Below are positions 58,790 to 64,000 of a DNA stretch of 64,000 nt, piece after piece. The number at the start of each line of letters is the position of its first letter. Within the stretch, counting starts at the first letter, position 1. The notes beneath the pieces are model-generated. The model was given only the letters and a program-made list of their open reading frames with translations, was not told the origin of the DNA and did not search any database. The translations under genes were made by a program, and so were the position numbers. The stretch comes from Penium margaritaceum (Eukaryota > Streptophyta > Zygnematophyceae > Desmidiales > Peniaceae), in contig SZWC01004894.1 of assembly GCA_023375785.1 (NCBI GenBank), positions 24,078-88,077 of the forward strand, written 5' to 3'.

Positions 58790-60230
58790 GTGGGGGCAGG
58801 CGATGGGGGCAATGCCACACAGGAGGGTGAGAACCAAGGCGACAAGACGTACGTGGAGGAAGGAAGCCCGGTGGAGGAGGGAGCCCCATAGGGTGGCGGC
58901 CACCTCCAGGGATAGGGGAACGGAGGTGCAAGGGTGGACCTTACCATGGAGTACGCGTGGGTCGCTGAGGAGGTAGAGCTAGAACGAGACGCGGAGGACA
59001 ATGTAGACGAGGATGACCTAGCAGTGTGGATCTAGTGAGCACGCATCGTAGCAACTAGACGCGTGTCGTCTGGAGGTGCGGGACACTTGCGGGTACTATG
59101 ATCACTCGATCCACAGTTCCAACAGATGGTGCAGCTGTGAGCCATGCGAGAGGATTCCTCCTTCCGCTTGTTCTTCTTCTCGCCACCTTTGCCTTTGTCC
59201 CGGCTGTGTCCCTGTGCGGTATGGGAAATAGCGCTAGAGGTAGAAGTGAAAGAGGAAGAAGAGGAAGTAGAGGAGCAGAGGCAGTAGCAACTGTGACGCT
59301 GGTGACAACAGAGTGATGTAAGCGACAGTTCTGTAGGCTGGTCCACCAAGCATCAAGGTACTCGGTGACAAAGTCCCACAGAGCACCGAATCCCAGTGGA
59401 GACTTTAGGAGAACCAGTTCGGCGGCCAGGCGCACTAGCTTTCTTCCTTGACCTTGTGCAGAAGGTCAGTGAGCTCTGGGATGAGGCCGTTCACCATGGT
59501 GAGGACACCAGAGAGCTGACTAGGTATTGCATCCCCAAGCTCACGAAGGCGTTTCATGCCATGTGCCTAGTAGACATCTACAGTCCCATCTGCTTGCATG
59601 AGCAAGGTGTTCAACTAGACAGGCATGGCGCTCTGAGTTGCCTGGCGAGTGATTGTGGAGCTGTGACGCAGAAAGGCATAGGCACCGACAGGATTGGCAA
59701 CAGTGCGAGTGGTAGGGTCAGCATTATAGGTTCTGATGTCATCAGTGAGATTTTCATGGATAGCAGCAACGAGGGAATCCAGGGCATGCTTTGACTCAAA
59801 GGGGACAAGAAAGAAGGAAGGATTAGCCGCTAGGTCAGCGGAGAAGTAATACTCCCAGAGTTTCTCCTCCTAGGCCCAAGCTCTAAAGCACACGACCGAA
59901 GTGGAGAAGACAAGGCCAGGGGTGAGCACAGGCGGCTGGGAGTAAAAGTCGTGCTGGCGTGGTACTCAAGGAGGTGGAGCCGGACAAAGAAGTTGTAGCG
60001 GGGTTGGAGGACAAAGAAGTTGTAGCGGGGTGGAGCCATAGGTGCTGGATACTATGGCAGACACGGTAGGGGTGGCAGAGAGAACCAGCACAGCAACCTC
60101 ATCAACAAGCTTGGTGCACTTGTCTGCCTGCACCTGAAGGCATTCCTCAGGTAGGCGTTGGGCCTCACGGGCAGCACGTAGCTCGCGTTGCAACTCTGCA
60201 AGGAGAGACTCGTCGTTGCTAGGCATGATA
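58790..60230 (-). pseudogene. Copia-2 gag remnant with zinc knuckle
   Basis: On the minus strand the gag region begins near 60226 (MPSNDESLLAELQRELRAAR, a helical start) and ends with a CCHC-type knuckle (CWNCGSSDHSTRKCP, near 59120-59070) followed by a Ser/Pro-rich tail. It is broken. Confidence 0.8.
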
Positions 60231-60258
60231 GCAAACGACTGTACCAAAAAGAAAAAAA

Positions 60259-60906
60259 TTGGCAGAGTTTCCCCGACCCTTGTGGGTGTGGGAAAATCAG
60301 ATAGAGGTCTTTGCTGCCTGCACGACAACCCGGTCCCAAAGACACATCCCAGCACAGGAGAGAATAGACCAGGTCAGAGAGAATAGGCACGAGACGTACC
60401 ATGCAAGGTGGCAAGAGGCGGTGAAGAGCGGTGAAAGCCATGCAGCTGCAGCAGTAATAAGGATGGAGAAGGACAAGATGAGGAGGATAACGGGACAAAA
60501 TCCTCCTGACAATGCTGTAGTGCTCAAGGTCAAAGCTAGTGCTGTGGCAGAGATGAGATTGCCAACGAAGGCACGAGTGATGGAGGGCTCTACATTTGCT
60601 TCTGCAACAGCTGCTGCCATGGAGATGTGGATGGCTGATGCTACAGAGGCAATGGTAGAAGCTATAGAAACTACTGCAAAGGCTACCTGGGCTGCAGCTG
60701 CGGCCAGCTGCAGTGCCCCATTAGTAGTCGCTGCTGCCACTGGCCCAAGCGTCACTACAATCTCAGTACAGGCCTTAGTCCCACGATCGATAGATGTTGC
60801 AGCAGGGGCTTGTGCCACGCATGTAGCTGTAGCGAAGGTGGCGGACGCCGAGGTCGCTACGTCAATGACACCTACTGCCTCTCCATTGAATGCGAGTCCA
60901 TACTGA
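60259..60906 (+). other. Ala-rich plus-strand reading frame in the Copia-2 leader
   Basis: A 215-codon uninterrupted frame runs antisense to the Copia-2 leader. It has a charged helical first half (RIDQVRENRHETYHARWQEA) and an Ala/Thr/Val-rich second half. Its composition resembles the decayed frame at 30912-32936. It could be the remnant of the same unknown protein, or a chance consequence of GC-biased triplets. Its first codons overlap the start region of gag on the other strand. Confidence 0.35.
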
Positions 60907-61144
60907 GCGGCAGGAAGAAGCGCCTCCTTGTGAAGCTGGGTTGTTGCTACGCTAGATGAGTTGGGACTACCATGACAACTAGGGGATAGGCAGGGTCTTA
61001 TCGCATTTGGACGAGACTGGAGTGGTCATGGCGGTGTAGCAACGTGCTCTATTGAGGGTCTGTTTTCAATTGCAAGATAATGCATTGTAGTGAATCGTGT
61101 GCAGTGTAGTAGGAGTCTACTAAGTCTGCTCTTAGATACGATGG

Positions 61145-61690
61145 TTGCGCTAGGTTGAAAACTATGCAGCAGCTGACGCTACTACTACCGATGCTATTTT
61201 TGCTACTACTGTCGTTGCCGCCTGCAACACTGGCATTGTTGTAGCCTCCAGGGTGGCCAATCTTGCGCCTACTGGTGTTGTTGTAGTGTCGAAAGTCTGT
61301 TTTGGTAGCTTCGTCTATTGTTATTATTTTGGCAAATCATGCAATAGCCATTGGTTTACGCTGTCGCTACTAATATCTTTGCTGATATTGCTACTGTTGT
61401 AGTCACTATCGTTGCTATCGCTGTTTCCGCTACTACTACTGCCAATGCCGCACACAGCTCTGTTGCTCTTGCAGCCAGCGGGGTGGCCAGTGCGGCAACT
61501 ATAAGCATTGTTGTAGTGCCGAAAGCCTGGTGTAGCAGTCATGGCCACTGCGAGTGTTTTTTGCAAATCAGGTGGAAGCCACTGATTGCTGCTACTGCTA
61601 CGAATCTCTCTTCTGATATCGCTACTACTGCAGTCGTCGTGGTTGCAATCATTACTGCCGATGTCGCTATTGCTGTTGCGGTTGCTGCGC
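61145..61690. repeat. 230-bp imperfect tandem repeat in Copia-2 leader, about 2.3 copies
   Basis: The anchor GGGTGGCCA recurs at 61251 and 61481 (230 bp). It is followed each time by GTTGTTGTAGTG-CGAAAG and preceded by GCTACTACT-rich triplet sequence. A third partial copy follows to about 61690. It gives a repetitive Ser/Asn frame on the minus strand that I do not regard as a gene. Confidence 0.75.
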
Positions 61691-62153
61691 CATGCGTCTA
61701 AGACTACGGATGCCATTGTCACCGCTATTTCTGCTGATGCTCTTGTAGGTATGGGGTGGAAATGCATCCACGGCCAACGGTCGGCCGTTGGAGAAGGCCT
61801 AGCCAATGGTAGGCTGCTAGATGTTGCAATGAGTGGAAGACTCCACTCACAAGAGGATGAAGCCAACACAATGTTTGGTGTGTAATGGCGGATGGTCAAT
61901 GTTAGTGACGGAAGTTGAGAATGAACTGCTACCGCCACCTCTTCAATTAAGATGAAGCCGCTGGCAAGAGAGCCAGGTGTGCCAAGACAGGTCCGTAATG
62001 CCGGGGCTTTGTCCGTTGCTATTACAGGCGAACAGGCTTTGCGAGATCTGCTATTGCGGCGGCGGCGGCGACCAACGTGGCTCTGGATCACAGGTAAGGT
62101 GGCTTTGCACCACCATTCTTATGTATAGGTGCTCTTTCCCTTGCTTTGATACC

Positions 62154-62728
62154 AGTGGATAGACAGAGGAAGTGAGGGAGAATAGCTTGACATGCAAGAT
62201 AGCACTGTCAAAGTCACAGGCGAGAGGAAACCATGGATCCTTTTTGGGAGAGGCGACAAAGAGTTGAGAGATAGAGTTAGAGAGGCAAGCCCACCCCTAC
62301 GGTCGGATGAGCTGCGAGATCACCTTCGACCGTGAGTTTCGCCCACGGCATGGCTCGAACCTCACCTACATGCTCAATATGATGCCGGTCAAAATCTGGC
62401 AGTATTCTGCTTCAGGGAGCGAACCCGGGCTAACCCAGATTAGCAGTTTCTCCCCGCCTCCAAATCACAAAGTTGTGAGATCACAATATAGGGACCACAA
62501 GCTGATGCACGCATGTCTCATATTGTGGATTCCATGTAACTTCATCCTGCCACTTCATGGGGCCGAGGCCCAACTTTTTGGCTGCCCTGTCCCTCGATGA
62601 CCTTTGTGTCTCTTCGACCACTGGCATCACCATCAGATGATACGTGTCACGTGGCTCATTAGTCACCTGCGAGAGTGATGTGTGTGTAGCAAGCCCAGAG
62701 GCGAACACGTGTCAGTGACATACCAACA
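62154..62728 (-). repeat. Copia-2 5' LTR
   Basis: About 575 bp, the partner of 51096-51678, directly beside the primer site (62143-62154). The target duplication TATGG follows at 62729-62733. Confidence 0.9.
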
Positions 62729-63100
62729 TATGGCAGAGACTAGGGAGAAACTGGCCATATATTTGACATGCGATTTCACAACGACATCAATGCTTGGTTG
62801 TTCGCCTATACATCATATACGGTGCATATGTGGTGCAAAAATGGCTCCTCAAACAAGTTTGTCCTAAGACAAATTCTCTTTGTCCCAAACACCTTAATCA
62901 TCCTTTGTTCGCACCTCATCCCTATGAACCACCTACGTTCCGCTCGGCGTGACAGTGGCCTACGTCTGCTTACGCACCGGAATACGGCTAAAAGGTGGGG
63001 AGTGTAACATCCCTGACATACACGAGTGCATTAACTCTGTAAGCAATAGTTTCTGTCGTTACATCTATTCCACTGCTCGTCGACTTTAAGATTCGTACTT
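62729..63100 (+). mobile_element. scrap of a Gypsy-3-related 3' end
   Basis: The plus strand reads CGGCTAAAAGGTGGGGAG (62986-63003) then TGTAACATCCCTGACATACACGAG, the same purine-tract/LTR border form as at 49708-49740 and in Gypsy-3. Only about 100 bases of LTR are recognisable. Copia-2 inserted just to its left. Confidence 0.55.
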
Positions 63101-63163
63101 GTGAACCACCTACGTTCCAAAATAAGGATGAGATGTTTTGTACTAAAGTGGGGAGAATGAGGG

Positions 63164-63442
63164 TCACGTAGTGAGGAGTTCGCAATTTTCTAGGACAGAG
63201 CGATCATATACACCTCGTTTAGGAAAATAAGCCTGATTCCCCCCTACCTCGGAACAACAAGCCCCATCCGCCCCTCCCTTGGAACAATAAGCCACATTGA
63301 CTCCTACATTAGAACAATACGCCTCATCCGCCCCTATCCCACAACAATCTTCCTCATTCACCCCTAAACCCTGCCCTGGAGCAATAAGTCCCATGTATCC
63401 CTCGGCATTTTCAAACTCTCTGTCTGACGGTATATTGTCCAT
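63164..63442 (-). other. small frame built from 12-residue Cys-containing repeats
   Basis: A 92-codon minus-strand frame opens with MDNIPSDREFENAEGYMGL and contains about five 12-residue repeats of the form (G)-(G/A)-D/N-x-A-Y/C-C-S-x-x-G. These come from the 36-bp tandem repeat at 63218-63395. I do not recognise a family. In-phase repeats keep a frame open by themselves, so coding is unproven. Confidence 0.3.
63218..63395. repeat. 36-bp minisatellite, about 5 copies
   Basis: Plus-strand unit: GGAACAATAAGCC-CATCCGCCCCT with variation, spaced 36 bp. The period is a multiple of three, which keeps the overlapping minus-strand frame open. Confidence 0.82.
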
Positions 63443-63503
63443 TTTCTTTATTATAATGATTAGTTGGTATTATTCTTATACTTTCAAACGGTTTTACAGT
63501 TGA

Positions 63504-63545
63504 ATTCATGCATGCACACGTCATGCATGCATGCATGTCACGCGT
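63504..63545. repeat. short ATGC tetranucleotide run
   Basis: CATGCATGCACACGTCATG followed by CATGCATGCATGTCACGCGTG. Low complexity, self-complementary. Confidence 0.7.
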
Positions 63546-64000
63546 GAACATCTGATGCCGAGAATATTTCTAGTTATGTACGTAAATAGTTTTGGTTTGA
63601 CGAATTCATAGTGGTATAAAACAGAGGGTACACTTTCATCGCCAACATATTCCATTTGTTCCAACAGTTCTAAATCCCACGGACCGAATACCTGCATGGC
63701 CGTCTTGTCAACCTCAGCATTGTCATTTTAAAATTGAAACACACCCTGCTCCATCTGTGGCCATGAGTTGGCAGGCGTTCATGCAGTGGCATGCATACAT
63801 GTTGCCGAACCTAAGAGTTGCCTGGCCAACTAAGCGAATGGTAAGCGGGACAATTGCATTGCGCTGCGAAACACTTTGACAATTACCCTTGTGGCAACTG
63901 CCGCGACAGCCTGTCATGAGTGACCACTGACATGTCACTGTCACATTCTTACAACCGTCGTTTGCCATGGACATGTGCCAGGGTACATGGTTGCATGTCC
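63546..64000. other. unassigned right edge; small Cys-rich minus-strand frame
   Basis: The minus-strand frame 63974-63723 (83 codons, nine Cys) lacks a signal peptide and does not resemble a family known to me. The interval is otherwise plain and is cut by the window edge. Confidence 0.25.

Overview
The window is almost entirely transposable elements and simple repeats. I found no host gene that I can defend, and no rRNA, tRNA or CRISPR. It looks like a large, repeat-rich eukaryotic nuclear genome of the green lineage. The evidence is tRNA-iMet-type primer sites (TGGTATCAGAGC) beside LTRs, chromodomain-bearing Gypsy elements (chromoviruses), TRIM elements, and GT-AG introns of about 80-115 bp. 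A charophyte-type streptophyte alga such as Chara is my best guess, but nothing in the sequence proves the species.

Layout. 1-617: unassigned. 618-6879: Copia-1, minus strand, with both LTRs, primer site and target duplication. 6880-9333: a 123-bp and then a 500-bp tandem repeat. About 10.06-25.8 kb: a very large Helentron-type rolling-circle transposon on the minus strand. In 5'-3' order on its own strand it carries intron-separated N-terminal exons, two OTU cysteine-protease-like domains, a DUF6570-like linker, a HUH Rep nuclease, a Pif1-type helicase, a fused AP-type endonuclease and a replication-protein-A-like gene. Its helicase is split by Gypsy-1 (14056-20457), a chromovirus with a perfect 5-bp target duplication. 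25.8-34.9 kb: intergenic sequence, triplet-repeat DNA and a decayed Ala/Val-rich reading frame (30912-32936). 36.0-37.8 kb: two short TRIM elements plus a partial third. About 36.55-40.25 kb: an old eroded Gypsy (Gypsy-2). 40.27-42.0 kb: GTAAGT-like and TG repeats with an assembly gap. 42241-48196: Gypsy-3, an older broken chromovirus. 49.6-50.2 kb: a detached 3' end of a related element. 51096-62728: Copia-2, 11.6 kb long because it has received a complete pogo-type DNA transposon (54675-57790). 62.7-64 kb: another Gypsy 3'-end scrap, a 36-bp minisatellite and unassigned sequence.

How it fits together. All full-length elements have their coding strand on minus. The nesting gives relative ages: Gypsy-1 is younger than the Helentron, and the pogo element is younger than Copia-2. 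LTR divergence judged by eye orders the retroelements as Gypsy-1 (about 4-5%), Copia-1 (about 6-7%), Copia-2 and Gypsy-3 (more than 10%). The most notable objects are the Helentron, with its unusual cargo (tandem OTU domains, a fused endonuclease and an RPA-like gene), and the pogo element, whose 672-codon transposase frame is uninterrupted and whose ends are intact.
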